Below, piece by piece: positions 9,091 through 18,679 of a stretch of 41,591 bases of DNA; within the stretch, counting starts at the first letter, position 1, and every line of letters starts with the position of its first letter. The stretch lies in NCBI GenBank assembly GCA_017887445.1, contig JAGHIA010000119.1, positions 1-41,591 of the forward strand, written 5' to 3'. The position numbers and the translations under genes were made by a program. Below the pieces are notes generated by a model. That model saw only the letters and a program-made list of their open reading frames with translations. It was not told where the DNA came from and did no database searches. This DNA is from Fusicatenibacter sp. GTDB taxonomy: Bacteria > Bacillota > Clostridia > Lachnospirales > Lachnospiraceae.

Positions 9091-9648
9091 CTATAAAAAT
9101 TTCTCCGTCATGGTTTCAATTCCACAGGCCTCCGCGAAATCCTGTTCCCAGGCCTCCCAAGCCTCCTCCGGCTGTGCAAGGCACACCGTATGCAGTTTCA
9201 GCTGCCGCCTCAGAGGTACATATTTGTCCCTTATGATGTTTATCATCTGCTTTTCATGCCCGGCAGTGCTGCCCTCGCGGAGGAGGATCAGAAAACACTC
9301 GCTGTCCGAAGCCATCTCTTGTCCCAATCCCCGGAACAGTCCGTAGCTCAGCACAAGGTTTTCCGGCGCGCTGCCAAAACGTCTGCCATCTCCTTCGTCC
9401 CCGGTGCCCTGGCGTTCCATCTCCTGGCCTGTCCTTACGCGGAACCCCAATGGATAAACGGCAAACGGCGATGCCGACGGAAAAGCACGTCCCACAACAA
9501 ACGCCTGCCTCACCTCGTGAAATCCTGCGTCCTCAAACAGCTCCTGCACCTGCTGGAGCGCCTGATCCATACGCCCGCTTCTCCCGTCTCCCGGAAGGAG
9601 ACAGTAACAAACGTACGCGGTTTTTCCTCTGTTTTCTTCCTTGTTCAT
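9091..9648 (-). CDS. Unknown operon protein next to the vWA gene
   Basis: 185 aa, soluble. ATG 9648 is chosen because it overlaps the vWA stop by 4 nt (ATGA) and has GAGAGGAAGG just upstream; the open frame extends to 9696. It has alternating hydrophobic strands (TAYVCYCLL, ECFLILL) and helices in a Rossmann-like order, and it sits beside a vWA gene, so it may be a degenerate vWA or a regulatory partner. No MIDAS motif is visible. Function unknown. Confidence 0.7.
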   Translation of the reverse strand: MNKEENRGKTAYVCYCLLPGDGRSGRMDQALQQVQELFEDAGFHEVRQAFVVGRAFPSASPFAVYPLGFRVRTGQEMERQGTGDEGDGRRFGSAPENLVLSYGLFRGLGQEMASDSECFLILLREGSTAGHEKQMINIIRDKYVPLRRQLKLHTVCLAQPEEAWEAWEQDFAEACGIETMTEKFL

Positions 9649-10241
9649 CCTTCCTCTCCTCTCCAGATTCCCAGATAATCGGTCAGACATTCCCACATGG
9701 GCTCATCCCACTCCTCTTTCAGCTGCTCCAGCGGCCACTGGACCGCCGGCATCGCCAGCTGAAACTTTCCGTACTGGTTCACCGTGTGAAACCGGTAGCG
9801 GCAGCGGGAATCTCCCGGGGTAAAGAGCAGGACGCGCTGCACGCCCCGTTCTTCCGCCAGGGAAACCTCTCCTCTCATGCGGTAATCCGAAAAAAACAGG
9901 ACAATCTGTTCCTCTGCGTTTCCCTCCATACCGTCAAACATTGTTTTCCAGCCGTTCGCAAGGTCTGTCTCATTGGTGGGTCTTCCCTTTTTCAGCTGCA
10001 AGGTCTTCATCCTGGCGAAAAACTTCCCCGGCTCCCGGGCCGTCGTCGATGAAGCAGCTCCGTTCTCAAACATCACACGCTCACTTTTATTGGAAGCGAA
10101 CCAGGTAAGACGATAGCGGACCTCCAGCTCCGTGTTCTTCGCAAGATACCTGTCCAGCTCGTACAGAAAAAGATAGATCATCGCGATACATTCCTTCATC
10201 GACATCGACACATCCAAAAGCACATTGATATCTCTTATCAT
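9645..10241 (-). CDS. von Willebrand factor A (vWA) domain protein
   Basis: 198 aa, a single vWA fold. The metal-ion adhesion site is intact: DVSMS (D10, S12, S14), a Thr in PTNETD (89-92) and D119 in LFFSDY. vWA proteins of this size act as metal-dependent protein-interaction modules inside the cell. The gene starts 12 nt after the kinase stop (RBS AGAGG 8 nt before ATG 10241), which suggests joint action with the kinase and GTPases. Partner unknown. Confidence 0.88.
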   Translation of the reverse strand: MIRDINVLLDVSMSMKECIAMIYLFLYELDRYLAKNTELEVRYRLTWFASNKSERVMFENGAASSTTAREPGKFFARMKTLQLKKGRPTNETDLANGWKTMFDGMEGNAEEQIVLFFSDYRMRGEVSLAEERGVQRVLLFTPGDSRCRYRFHTVNQYGKFQLAMPAVQWPLEQLKEEWDEPMWECLTDYLGIWRGEEG

Positions 10242-10253
10242 ACTCCATTCCTC

Positions 10254-11726
10254 TCAAATTCCGTGTGTTCTGCGCCCTGCTCTTGTCCTCTGCTGCAGTC
10301 CCGGTCCGGCAGTCTGCTGGCCTTCCACACTCAGCACCTCCAGCGCAAGTTCCACGAAGGACAGCCTGCCGCCCCGTTCCAGCCAGACAGGCTCCATGCC
10401 TTCCTTCATCGGAAAAAAGCAGGCCCTGCCGCCGCTTTCCAGCAGATATCCCAGCAAAAGCTCCTCGCCGTATTCATCTTCCGCCCTCTGAAACTCTGTT
10501 CCGCAGATATTTTCTCCATAATACAGCGGGACCAGCGTTCCCTGATACAGCAGAAAATTCAGTATTACCGGCGGATAAGAGCGCGCCTTCGTCTCTGACT
10601 GCGAAAAATCTTCCGCCGCGGACACTTTCATGGAAACGCGGAGGTACGGACGCGCCGCAAGCGCTTCCTCCTCATCGCCTGGTCTCTCCCTTGCCAGAAG
10701 CTCGCAGCGTTCCGAAAAACGCAGGAATCTCTGCAGGAACTTCCGGAATTCATAATACACATCCTGAATGGAGATTTTCAGCTCGTCCGCATTCATCATA
10801 CGTCCAAGAAGTTCTTCCAGTGCCTTCCGTTCTTCCTCCGGAAGCCGTGCCGCCCGATTGGTAAATGTTGCCGGCTTCTTCACGGAATACGGAGCGGCGG
10901 CCCGTTCCTGCCTTTCCGCCTCGTCAAAAAACGCATGCTCGTCCAGAAATTCATAAAAGACGACGGCCAGCGCGTAGAGATCCCAGTACGGCCGGCTCTG
11001 GATCGGCATTCCTTCTTCAAGAAACGTCTGGATCTGCTCCGGATGCGCGTACCCGGGGGAATACAGGAAGGTGTCCATAACGCTTCCGGTTCTTACATAT
11101 CCTTCAAAATCGGTGAGCATTACCTTCTCCTCATTTCCCTTTCCGTCCAGGACCACAAGAAAATTATCAGGCTTCAGATCCATATGGACGCCGACCGCTC
11201 CGTCCTTCGTATCCTGACCGTTCTGATAATCCATCACGCCAAACAGCATCGGCAGCATCAGCCGGTACTTTTTCAGCCGCCATTTCCGCAGGTCGTCCTC
11301 CGTCATCTGTCCGGCGTCCTGTTCCGCCTGCTGGTTCAGATACGTTCCAAGGCTGACGCCGTGAACATATTCCATTACGACAAACGCTCCCTGCCCGTCT
11401 TTCTCTTCCCCGTAACCATAGTTCTTTACAATATATGGCGAACAAAGCGTTATCTTTCCCTGATTTTTCATTGCGTTCCGGATCTCTGGCTCGCTGCCGG
11501 AATAATATTTGACAAAAAGCTCCCGGTCCGGACAATGGCATTCGCAGGCATTGCAGCGCATCCGGTCCATATCGTCCCCGCTGTTTGCCTTGCAGACCGG
11601 GACCGCGCGCGTCCACCATTTCTCCTGTGTCCCCCCAACAGGAAAGACCTCGTCCATGATCCGAAGGCTTCTGCTGCCTGCGCCTGAGGGATCCACCCAT
11701 TCCAGTATATCACCTTTCTTTATCAC
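10254..11726 (-). CDS. Ser/Thr protein kinase with Cys-rich N-lobe insertion
   Basis: 490 aa, no membrane helix. Kinase landmarks are present: candidate ATP-lysine K73 (LFVKYY), hinge VMEY (117-120), catalytic loop HMDLKPDNFL (181-190), DFEG (206-209) in place of DFG-x, an SPGYAHPEQ activation-segment end and WDLYAL with structural D249. The N-lobe carries CNACECHC (58-65), a CxxCxCxC cluster that could bind metal. A 150-residue C-terminal region is unrelated to PASTA or FHA domains. GTG start at 11726 overlaps the PBP stop by 4 nt. Likely phosphorylates operon partners or wall enzymes; no cognate phosphatase is encoded in the operon. Confidence 0.9.
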   Translation of the reverse strand: MIKKGDILEWVDPSGAGSRSLRIMDEVFPVGGTQEKWWTRAVPVCKANSGDDMDRMRCNACECHCPDRELFVKYYSGSEPEIRNAMKNQGKITLCSPYIVKNYGYGEEKDGQGAFVVMEYVHGVSLGTYLNQQAEQDAGQMTEDDLRKWRLKKYRLMLPMLFGVMDYQNGQDTKDGAVGVHMDLKPDNFLVVLDGKGNEEKVMLTDFEGYVRTGSVMDTFLYSPGYAHPEQIQTFLEEGMPIQSRPYWDLYALAVVFYEFLDEHAFFDEAERQERAAAPYSVKKPATFTNRAARLPEEERKALEELLGRMMNADELKISIQDVYYEFRKFLQRFLRFSERCELLARERPGDEEEALAARPYLRVSMKVSAAEDFSQSETKARSYPPVILNFLLYQGTLVPLYYGENICGTEFQRAEDEYGEELLLGYLLESGGRACFFPMKEGMEPVWLERGGRLSFVELALEVLSVEGQQTAGPGLQQRTRAGRRTHGI

Positions 11727-13264
11727 GTTCCCCCTCCTGTCCTTTCTTCGTTCTGAAACAGATATTCATAAATATCTTCCACTTCCGAAAACAAATCTAT
11801 GCCCAGACTGTTCTGTACTTCATAACGATTGATGGCCACCACATACCGTGGATCATCCGCCGGCGCGTAGGAAACCATCCAGATATTATTGAGTGTCGAA
11901 TCCTCCATATCCAGATCGGCGGTTCCTGTTTTCAACGCCACGGAGTAGGTCTTCCCGTTTACCTGGATATCTCCAGGAGCAGCATCCGCCATTGTGCTGC
12001 CGATCACAGCCGCCGTCTCCGGACTGGCGATCCGGTACGTTTCGCCTTTCGTATAACCGCTGCGGCTCTCCGTTTCTTCCCCGCGGAAATACTCCCAGGT
12101 TTCGGGATCCGTCTGATACCCTTTTGTCGTGTACACAGTCTCCACCATATAGGGTTTGCACATCGTGCCCCCATTGGCGATCCCCTGGGCAATCATTGCC
12201 GCCTGCACAACGTTGATCTGGAGATCCGCGTAGCCGTAACCGATCCTGGCCAGCTTCTCATTGGGATACACCGACGTATCGAATGGATCCAGCGCGCTCT
12301 CAAAGGTAGAAAGCAGCTGGGCAAAGTCGCACTCCAAAGGCACGCCGATCATGCACCGGTTGGCCAGTTCTGTCATCTTATCCCAGCCAAGATAATCGTG
12401 AGACATACGCGCGAAATACACATTGGACGAGTTCAAAAAAGCATTATGGAACTCCAATGGACCATACGTATTCTGGTCATTGTTTTCCACATGAAAAGGC
12501 CCGTAATCATCTACCAATGCGCCCCCGTCATCGATCACCACGTTCTGCAGTCCGTTTTCCACAATACCAATTCCGGTGACGATCTTATAAATGCTTCCCG
12601 GGCGGGTTGGCCACCGAAGCGGAAACAGCAGTTTTTCCTGATTTCCACCGTCGGGTACCAGTTCCTTCAACATAACGTCCTGCCATTTGAATGTTTCTTT
12701 TTCTGGCCATTCCTGCTTCACCTCGCGCAGCTCGTCGAGACTGAAAGAGGGCGAAAACGCCAGTCCCATGACGCCGCCGGTCACCGCGTCCAGAACCGCG
12801 ACGGAAGCGCGTGTTCCCGCCCCTTGCTGGATCCCATCCCAGAGCATTTCCTGCAGTCCGCAGTCCAGGGTGAGCTTCAGGCTGCGTCCCTTGCCATTGT
12901 CATAATCGGAATACCGGAGATCTTCGCTCATCCGCTCCATCAGATATCCGCTTCCGATATCCGTCTCGTCAAACCCAACGGTCATCGTATACTTTTCGCT
13001 GTCCCGAGCATACTCTACCTTCCCTCCAGGCTGGCCGGAAACGATCAATGTGTCGTTTCTGTCATAAATATCTCCAAGCGCTGTCCCTTCTTTTCGAAGC
13101 TTATCCTTCTCACCCTCGATCAGCTGAGGGACCTGTTCCTGTGCATCCTTGTCTGTAAACGCGATCCCGGACAGGGGCAGAAGAAAATAGCACATAACTG
13201 TCGCCAACGCCATACAAAAAGCGAACACAACGCGGAGACGCCGCTGAAACTTTGTTTTTTCCAT
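11723..13264 (-). CDS. Class B penicillin-binding protein (transpeptidase)
   Basis: 513 aa. One N-terminal membrane helix, a pedestal segment with a GDIYDRNDTL motif, then a penicillin-binding transpeptidase domain. Active-site motifs are complete: SIYK (S224, K227), SSN (279-281) and KTG (445-447). It should crosslink peptidoglycan and bind beta-lactams. It is short, like actinobacterial PbpA, and shares an operon with a SEDS polymerase, the usual catalytic partner. The frame opens at TTG 13273, but ATG 13264 is the likely start. It lies 26 nt after the upstream gene and overlaps the kinase by 4 nt. Confidence 0.92.
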   Translation of the reverse strand: MEKTKFQRRLRVVFAFCMALATVMCYFLLPLSGIAFTDKDAQEQVPQLIEGEKDKLRKEGTALGDIYDRNDTLIVSGQPGGKVEYARDSEKYTMTVGFDETDIGSGYLMERMSEDLRYSDYDNGKGRSLKLTLDCGLQEMLWDGIQQGAGTRASVAVLDAVTGGVMGLAFSPSFSLDELREVKQEWPEKETFKWQDVMLKELVPDGGNQEKLLFPLRWPTRPGSIYKIVTGIGIVENGLQNVVIDDGGALVDDYGPFHVENNDQNTYGPLEFHNAFLNSSNVYFARMSHDYLGWDKMTELANRCMIGVPLECDFAQLLSTFESALDPFDTSVYPNEKLARIGYGYADLQINVVQAAMIAQGIANGGTMCKPYMVETVYTTKGYQTDPETWEYFRGEETESRSGYTKGETYRIASPETAAVIGSTMADAAPGDIQVNGKTYSVALKTGTADLDMEDSTLNNIWMVSYAPADDPRYVVAINRYEVQNSLGIDLFSEVEDIYEYLFQNEERTGGGT

Positions 13265-13290
13265 AACTTCCAAACTTTCCGCCTTTCTGT

Positions 13291-13848
13291 TTATGAATCC
13301 GTACGTTCTGTGACTTCATATACCTCAATCTTCCACAGGGGATCTTCTTCGGGATCGCTCAGCACTGCCATTCCACTTTTCAGCAGTTCCCCGCCGTCGT
13401 TTAAAATTTCCTGTCCGGCTGTCCGGCTGTCGCTTTCCCAACGCTGGATGGAAACCTTTTTCCCTGTCCCTCTTTCGCCATCAGAGTATGCCGGCTCGAT
13501 ATAAAGCTGCCCATTCTTTTGCACTACTTGGAACCAGCTTCGATATATATATTTTCGGATCTCCTCTCTGGCCGCCTCACTGATACGGCCTTCCTCCTCG
13601 TCCGCCGCCAGAATTCTCTCGAAGCTGACCACATTTCTTTCCTTTCGATAGCCAAAACTTATTCCCTGCTTGTTTACAGGCACAGTACCTTCTTTCAGAG
13701 GCCTCTGCTGTCCCTGGCAATAGACCTTATAATTCAGCTGTTTTCTGATGCGGAGCTTTCCCATCTTGCACTCCATATAAACTCCCCACGCAAAAAGCGC
13801 AGCCGCAAAAATGACCGCTCCGGCCAGAAACCCAAACGATTCCCACAT
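13291..13848 (-). CDS. Small membrane-anchored protein of unknown function
   Basis: 185 aa. An N-terminal membrane helix (about 5-25) is followed by a cytoplasmic or extracellular domain rich in beta strands and charged residues. I recognise no family. The start is secure: AGGAGG lies just before ATG 13848, 4 nt after the GAP1-like stop. Its place between the GAP1-like protein and the PBP suggests an adaptor role in the complex. Confidence 0.75.
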   Translation of the reverse strand: MWESFGFLAGAVIFAAALFAWGVYMECKMGKLRIRKQLNYKVYCQGQQRPLKEGTVPVNKQGISFGYRKERNVVSFERILAADEEEGRISEAAREEIRKYIYRSWFQVVQKNGQLYIEPAYSDGERGTGKKVSIQRWESDSRTAGQEILNDGGELLKSGMAVLSDPEEDPLWKIEVYEVTERTDS

Positions 13849-13852
13849 GGCA

Positions 13853-16800
13853 CTACCTCCTCTCCAAAATAACGCCTGCCACTCCGCCTGCTGTCAGCAC
13901 GATCCCAACGATCAGAGGCGCCGCCCCCGCGTCAGGAATACAATTCTGGATTGCCCAGAAACCAATGACAAATATCATGGCGGAAAGTGAAATCTTCTCT
14001 ATCCTGTCGAAAGACAGAAAAATCTGATACACCACAAAACCCAGGAGCACAAAGAACGCCACAGTCACAACCGCCGGGATCACCGAAGAATTCGGTTCCA
14101 ACAGGGAAAAGATCCATTCGAAGATCCCAAGGATCCCTCCAAACAGACAGCCGTACAGAAAATCTTTTAAGATCAGCTGCCTCCAGTCCAAAAAGGATTC
14201 CTCTGTGTCTTCTTCCCAGTCTGTCTTTCTTGCCTGTTTCCCTGCGGCTTTTTTCTCCTCGGATCCTTCTGCGTACTGTTTGTCTTCCTCGCGTATGGCC
14301 TGCAGCGTTTTTCTTTCCTTCGCCGAAGGATTAAGACGTTCCACAAAATCCCAGACCGCTTCTTCCCCGTCACAGTAGACGAACATCAGATCATACAGGT
14401 TCTCAAGATCATCCAGATGCTTTCTGCCCTTTTCACGGCTGCAGCGAAGAAGGTTTTCAAAAAGCCGTACCGCTGTTTCGTCGGAAAGCCTCATCGTTTC
14501 CCACATCTGCCGAAGCTTTTTCCCCTCCCGATCGGAACTTTCTCCCCGGGCGAAACTCCGGTAGATTTTATACAGTTCGCGGGTGACGCTGTCCGTCTCC
14601 TTCTCGATAAATCCGTGAAGGATCCGCCGCTGCCCCTTTCCTTCTTTCTCACGTTTCCAGATTCCGGAAAAATCCTCAATCCCGATTCCTTCCTCCCAGA
14701 AACTTCTCAGAAAGCTTTCCTCCTCCCGCATGCTCAGCTTCGTAGAAAGCTCCGCCGTGGATAATCTTCCGGAAAGGTTGCCCGCGTCCGCGTCCAGCAA
14801 GGCGGTCAGCACCTTATATACGCCCGCGCCTCCATGGACTTGCACATTGGGAAGACGCCATTCAAGTTCCTCCCGCACACGCTTTGCGTCCGTCTTATTT
14901 CTGATCTCTAAGGCAAGGGCATTCAGCCAGTCCTCATAAGCCGCATCCAGATCCTCGGTGTCCTGCCCGATCTGATAGTCAAGCAGCTCTTCCAGAGACA
15001 TTCTTGTCATCTTATCCGCACGATACCTCTGTCCGATTTCTTCCAGAAGCATTCTGGCCTCACGAAACACAGGCTCTCCCATATCGTTTCCAACCTGCCA
15101 CCTTAACAGAGCGGAAAGCTCGTCCCGGTACAGGTTGTAATCGCCCACAGCATCCGCTCCTTTTTCACAGAAACGCCCCAGAAGCGTCCGCTGAACCTGG
15201 CGAAGTTCCTCCTCTATCTGATATGCGGCATCGTGATGCAGCCTCTGTTTTTCCGCTGAAACAGACTTTTTTTCCAGTTCCGCCGCCGATCTGCCGAAAA
15301 AATTCTTTATATCAGCCACTGCCTTCATCTGGTCTCTTCTCAGCGGAACCTCCATGGGCCGGACAAATTCTGTAAACTCTGCTGCCAGCAAAGGCGACAG
15401 TTCCGGGGAAATCCCCCAAAACTCCTTATACGTCTCCAGGTATCCGCGCCAGCCGCAGATGTCTCCCGCATCCATATATTGCCGGGTTCCCTGCTGCAGA
15501 TACTGCTGTCTGTATTTCAGAAACAGGGAGGTATTCACTTTATTTCCTGTTTTTGCCAGACGCTTTGCCCGGCTGGTTTCCTTGGTCTCCAAAAGCAATC
15601 CGCCGATTTTTCCGATCAGACGCTCCTGAACCTGTTCGTTATCCAAAAACGCTTCCGACTCCGGCCATTCCAGCCACTGCTCGATATCTTCCAGTTTGTT
15701 CTCCGGATGTACCGGCAGAAAAGAATCCAAGCCGATCCCAACGCTCTCGAAACGGCCCCCGCTCATTCCATAGCGCAGCAGCGCCGTGTACAGCGGCATG
15801 GATCTGTTCTGTACTTCCTGCAGACACTCTTCAAAAACGCCTTCCATTGGTTCCCGGAAAGCTGCATGTTCCGTCATCAGCCTCCACAGGATCTCCAGCT
15901 CCTCCTCCTTGTAATCTGCTCCCTGATGAGGCACTCGCAGATACAGATCTATGGCTTTCCAGAAATCCATGCCGTCTGTGTCCTTCATCCTCTGTGCCGT
16001 CAGCCAGCGGTAAAGTTCTTCCGCTTTTTCGCTTCTGCTTCCGGAGAGTTCTACCTGCATTTTTTGAAACTGTTCCTCCGTCAACGTCAGCGGAAGATTC
16101 CGGTCCATCCAGTAATAGTAAAAGTTTTTCACCAGACTGTCATAATCGCCTGCCTGGATAAAATACCAGTCGATACCGTCCAGCAGGCGTCCTCCTGCGT
16201 TTCCCTGGAAAAATTCCCGTACCACGCTCTGGATCAGCGGAGCGTCGATGCGCCCATCCATTTTAAGCTCCGGCTCCTTCGCCAGATCCAGAACGATCCC
16301 GTCCCCCTGGTGCTGGGACACCAGAAGCCGGGACGAATGACATTTTTCCGGCCTTGCATGGCACGCAAAGGAATATTTTCTCCGGCGTTCCTCCGGAAGA
16401 AACTGGTACGCAACGCCCGCCAGAAGCAGCATAGTCTCCTCCGACAGTTCCGGAACACGGCTGTCACAGATACAGATCGTCTCGGCCTGCTGCGCGCAGA
16501 CGCTGCGCAGCCACCGGATCAGGAATGCCTCCAGCCATATCTGCGTGATCCCCTGCCGCCTGCATGCCTCCGCCATCCGCTGATGCTCACAGCTGTGCAG
16601 CGGATCCTGCTCCCAGGGACACATCCACGCGAAAAGCTTCTGATAGCACGCGTCGAATCCCTGGTCGCTGCCGCGTCTCACAGGCACACACAGGGTCAGT
16701 TCCATGTTGACACGCCGGTCCACCTGTCCGCCCTCGGCGGCACGCACTGCCGCAAAACATCCCGGTTCCTCCAGATACAGCAAAAAACAAGTGTTTTCTT

Positions 16801-16954
16801 CGTACGCATCGTAAGGAACGCTTTCCAGAACATTTACTGCCGCACGGCGGATCTTCGCGTAATCTCTGACTTCATAGCTGTTTTCCGGTTCTTCCACGGA
16901 AAAGCCCTGTTCCCTCGTCCTTCTTGTCGCAACAAATTCCAAATACTCCCCCAT
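13853..16954 (-). CDS. GAP1-like GTPase-associated membrane protein
   Basis: 1033 aa. A long alpha-helical, mostly soluble protein ending in four membrane helices (about 928-1031) after a charged EEDTEE stretch. The N-terminal 250 residues contain a strand-rich module with a 'test the record' layout that matches my memory of GAP1-N (GTPase-associated protein 1) domains; the helical middle would be GAP1-M/C-like. This assignment is from pattern and context, not a search. ATG 16954 shares one base with the stop of the preceding GTPase gene (TGATG) and has AAAGGAG 6 nt before it. The direct coupling to the GTPase gene supports a shared function. Confidence 0.8.
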   Translation of the reverse strand: MGEYLEFVATRRTREQGFSVEEPENSYEVRDYAKIRRAAVNVLESVPYDAYEENTCFLLYLEEPGCFAAVRAAEGGQVDRRVNMELTLCVPVRRGSDQGFDACYQKLFAWMCPWEQDPLHSCEHQRMAEACRRQGITQIWLEAFLIRWLRSVCAQQAETICICDSRVPELSEETMLLLAGVAYQFLPEERRRKYSFACHARPEKCHSSRLLVSQHQGDGIVLDLAKEPELKMDGRIDAPLIQSVVREFFQGNAGGRLLDGIDWYFIQAGDYDSLVKNFYYYWMDRNLPLTLTEEQFQKMQVELSGSRSEKAEELYRWLTAQRMKDTDGMDFWKAIDLYLRVPHQGADYKEEELEILWRLMTEHAAFREPMEGVFEECLQEVQNRSMPLYTALLRYGMSGGRFESVGIGLDSFLPVHPENKLEDIEQWLEWPESEAFLDNEQVQERLIGKIGGLLLETKETSRAKRLAKTGNKVNTSLFLKYRQQYLQQGTRQYMDAGDICGWRGYLETYKEFWGISPELSPLLAAEFTEFVRPMEVPLRRDQMKAVADIKNFFGRSAAELEKKSVSAEKQRLHHDAAYQIEEELRQVQRTLLGRFCEKGADAVGDYNLYRDELSALLRWQVGNDMGEPVFREARMLLEEIGQRYRADKMTRMSLEELLDYQIGQDTEDLDAAYEDWLNALALEIRNKTDAKRVREELEWRLPNVQVHGGAGVYKVLTALLDADAGNLSGRLSTAELSTKLSMREEESFLRSFWEEGIGIEDFSGIWKREKEGKGQRRILHGFIEKETDSVTRELYKIYRSFARGESSDREGKKLRQMWETMRLSDETAVRLFENLLRCSREKGRKHLDDLENLYDLMFVYCDGEEAVWDFVERLNPSAKERKTLQAIREEDKQYAEGSEEKKAAGKQARKTDWEEDTEESFLDWRQLILKDFLYGCLFGGILGIFEWIFSLLEPNSSVIPAVVTVAFFVLLGFVVYQIFLSFDRIEKISLSAMIFVIGFWAIQNCIPDAGAAPLIVGIVLTAGGVAGVILERR

Positions 16955-18663
16955 CACCTGCTCCTTTCCGTCCCTCTGTTCTGCGAAACCAGATGGTCAA
17001 GCACAAGATACACCAGCGGCTCCTCAACTCTGATCGGCAGAAGGGCGTTTTTCTCGTTTTCACGGTATGCCGCAATAAAATGACAGCTCGTCTGCCGGAA
17101 CCGGTTCACATCATACTCCAGAAGTCTCCTTCCGCCCGGCATACGCTCTCCTCTCAGCAATTCCTCCATGATCCTATCCCTCTCCAGCTTCAGATTTTTA
17201 AAGCCTTCGGAAAGATACTGCTCGTTCTCGCCAAACAGCAGTCCGTTTTCTTCGGAACGGAAAATATTTGAGTGGGCCATTTTGTCAATCTTGCTGAGTA
17301 TGATCCCAAGGTACTTGTCTCTTACGATCTCGTTCATCTCGGCTCCTATGTTAGATTCCAGCGTCTGCAGGATCTCGCGGCTGTCCTGTCCTGCCCTGTA
17401 TTCGTTCCCGCTCATCCTCGCCACAAGCTCTCCGATGGAAAGCTCCGGCTGCGAGAAATCTTCTTCGGTCCTTCTTTGCTCTTCCTCGCTGTATATCCGC
17501 GCCGTCTCCTGCACACGCGCCCGTTCCTCCGTCGGAAGTCCCTGGCTGGTGCGGTCGTCCTGCAAGGTTTCTGTCTTTTCTGTCAGCGATAAAAGGCAGA
17601 AGATCGCGTCCATTCCCCGGATTCTCTGGTTCAGCTGTGCGCCGCTGTCTCTGCCTGCTCCGGCTGCGTTTTCTCTGCGGGCAAAGCTCTCGCCGCTGTT
17701 ATCGTACAGCGCAAGCAGAATCGTGTGCGCTGTTCCGCCCTCAGTTACGGTAAATTTAAAAAATAACGGAGGAATAAAACGGACCTGCGTCGGATCCAGA
17801 TCACGCTGGCCGGACGCAAAACTTCTGGCGGCATTGACAAAGGTCCGAAAGGGCAGATCTACCGTTTCGTCCTGTACAGGCTCCCAGTAAATGCTGTCCC
17901 CATGTTCTCCTGCAGAGCTAACATTTTCCTGATTAAATCTATCTCTGTGGTAATAGAGTGAGTACAGCATGGAAGTCTTTCCGATTCCCGGCGTTGCCGC
18001 CAGATAAACCCGGAGGGTATCATAATGGTAAAAATCATCGGGGATCAGACTATAGCAATGAGGGCAGACCCGCCGTATCTTAACAATGATATTGTCCCGC
18101 ACGCCGTACGCGATGTCCATCTGAAGGTTTTCCGGCTCCTGGGCGTTCCTCTGTTCGAAAAAATAGTTCGCCGCTTCCTCATTCGCCTGGTGTCCACGGC
18201 CTCTGCCAGCGTTTATGTCCTCCCTCTGCTGTCTCGCTCCGTCGTCCGGCGCCGCTGCGCCTGTGAAAGTTCTGCTGCCGTCTCTGTCCTGGCGCATCAA
18301 TCCTGCATTTCTTCTCATGGTATTCCCGGACGGAACGCTGATTGTCGAAGGCTGCTGTCTTACGTCGGGAACGCTGCCGCCCTCCAGTATTTTTTTCTTC
18401 AGCATTCCAACCTGCTCTGCACTCAGAAGCATGTCCCCTGCAGGGTAGGAAATATCGGAATTCTGAAATTCTCCCCAGAGGCGCTCCTTCCGCTCAGTTC
18501 TGCATTCATCAGAGGTTCCCGTGTATTGTTTCAACGCATACTTCAGCTCAGAATAGGCCTCATTCTCCTCATCCGCGTCTTCCCGGCGGCACCAGTGCAG
18601 AAGATACTTCGCCTCGGCCTCTACAAGCCTCCCCCTGCAATATGGACACTGAAACTCTCCCAT
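16954..18663 (-). CDS. Zinc-ribbon TRAFAC-like GTPase
   Basis: 569 aa. CPYC (6-9) and CPHC (200-203) form a split zinc ribbon around a low-complexity linker (100-170). The GTPase core follows: P-loop ATPGIGKT (223-230), DNSG (321-324) as DxxG, and SKID (457-460) as the base-specificity motif. A large insertion between the last two motifs is acidic and helical. The start ATG 18663 is favoured by GGAGGG about 6 nt upstream; the frame is open back to 18711, which would overlap the previous gene. It pairs with the GTPase at 7809-9077 and is translationally coupled to the GAP1-like gene. Confidence 0.85.
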   Translation of the reverse strand: MGEFQCPYCRGRLVEAEAKYLLHWCRREDADEENEAYSELKYALKQYTGTSDECRTERKERLWGEFQNSDISYPAGDMLLSAEQVGMLKKKILEGGSVPDVRQQPSTISVPSGNTMRRNAGLMRQDRDGSRTFTGAAAPDDGARQQREDINAGRGRGHQANEEAANYFFEQRNAQEPENLQMDIAYGVRDNIIVKIRRVCPHCYSLIPDDFYHYDTLRVYLAATPGIGKTSMLYSLYYHRDRFNQENVSSAGEHGDSIYWEPVQDETVDLPFRTFVNAARSFASGQRDLDPTQVRFIPPLFFKFTVTEGGTAHTILLALYDNSGESFARRENAAGAGRDSGAQLNQRIRGMDAIFCLLSLTEKTETLQDDRTSQGLPTEERARVQETARIYSEEEQRRTEEDFSQPELSIGELVARMSGNEYRAGQDSREILQTLESNIGAEMNEIVRDKYLGIILSKIDKMAHSNIFRSEENGLLFGENEQYLSEGFKNLKLERDRIMEELLRGERMPGGRRLLEYDVNRFRQTSCHFIAAYRENEKNALLPIRVEEPLVYLVLDHLVSQNRGTERSR

Positions 18664-18679
18664 ATCTATCCCTCCATTC

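Noticed and set aside
15479-17083. 534-codon plus-strand frame opposite the GAP1-like gene
   Set aside because: Overlaps two tightly coupled minus-strand genes and shows no domain or start signal.
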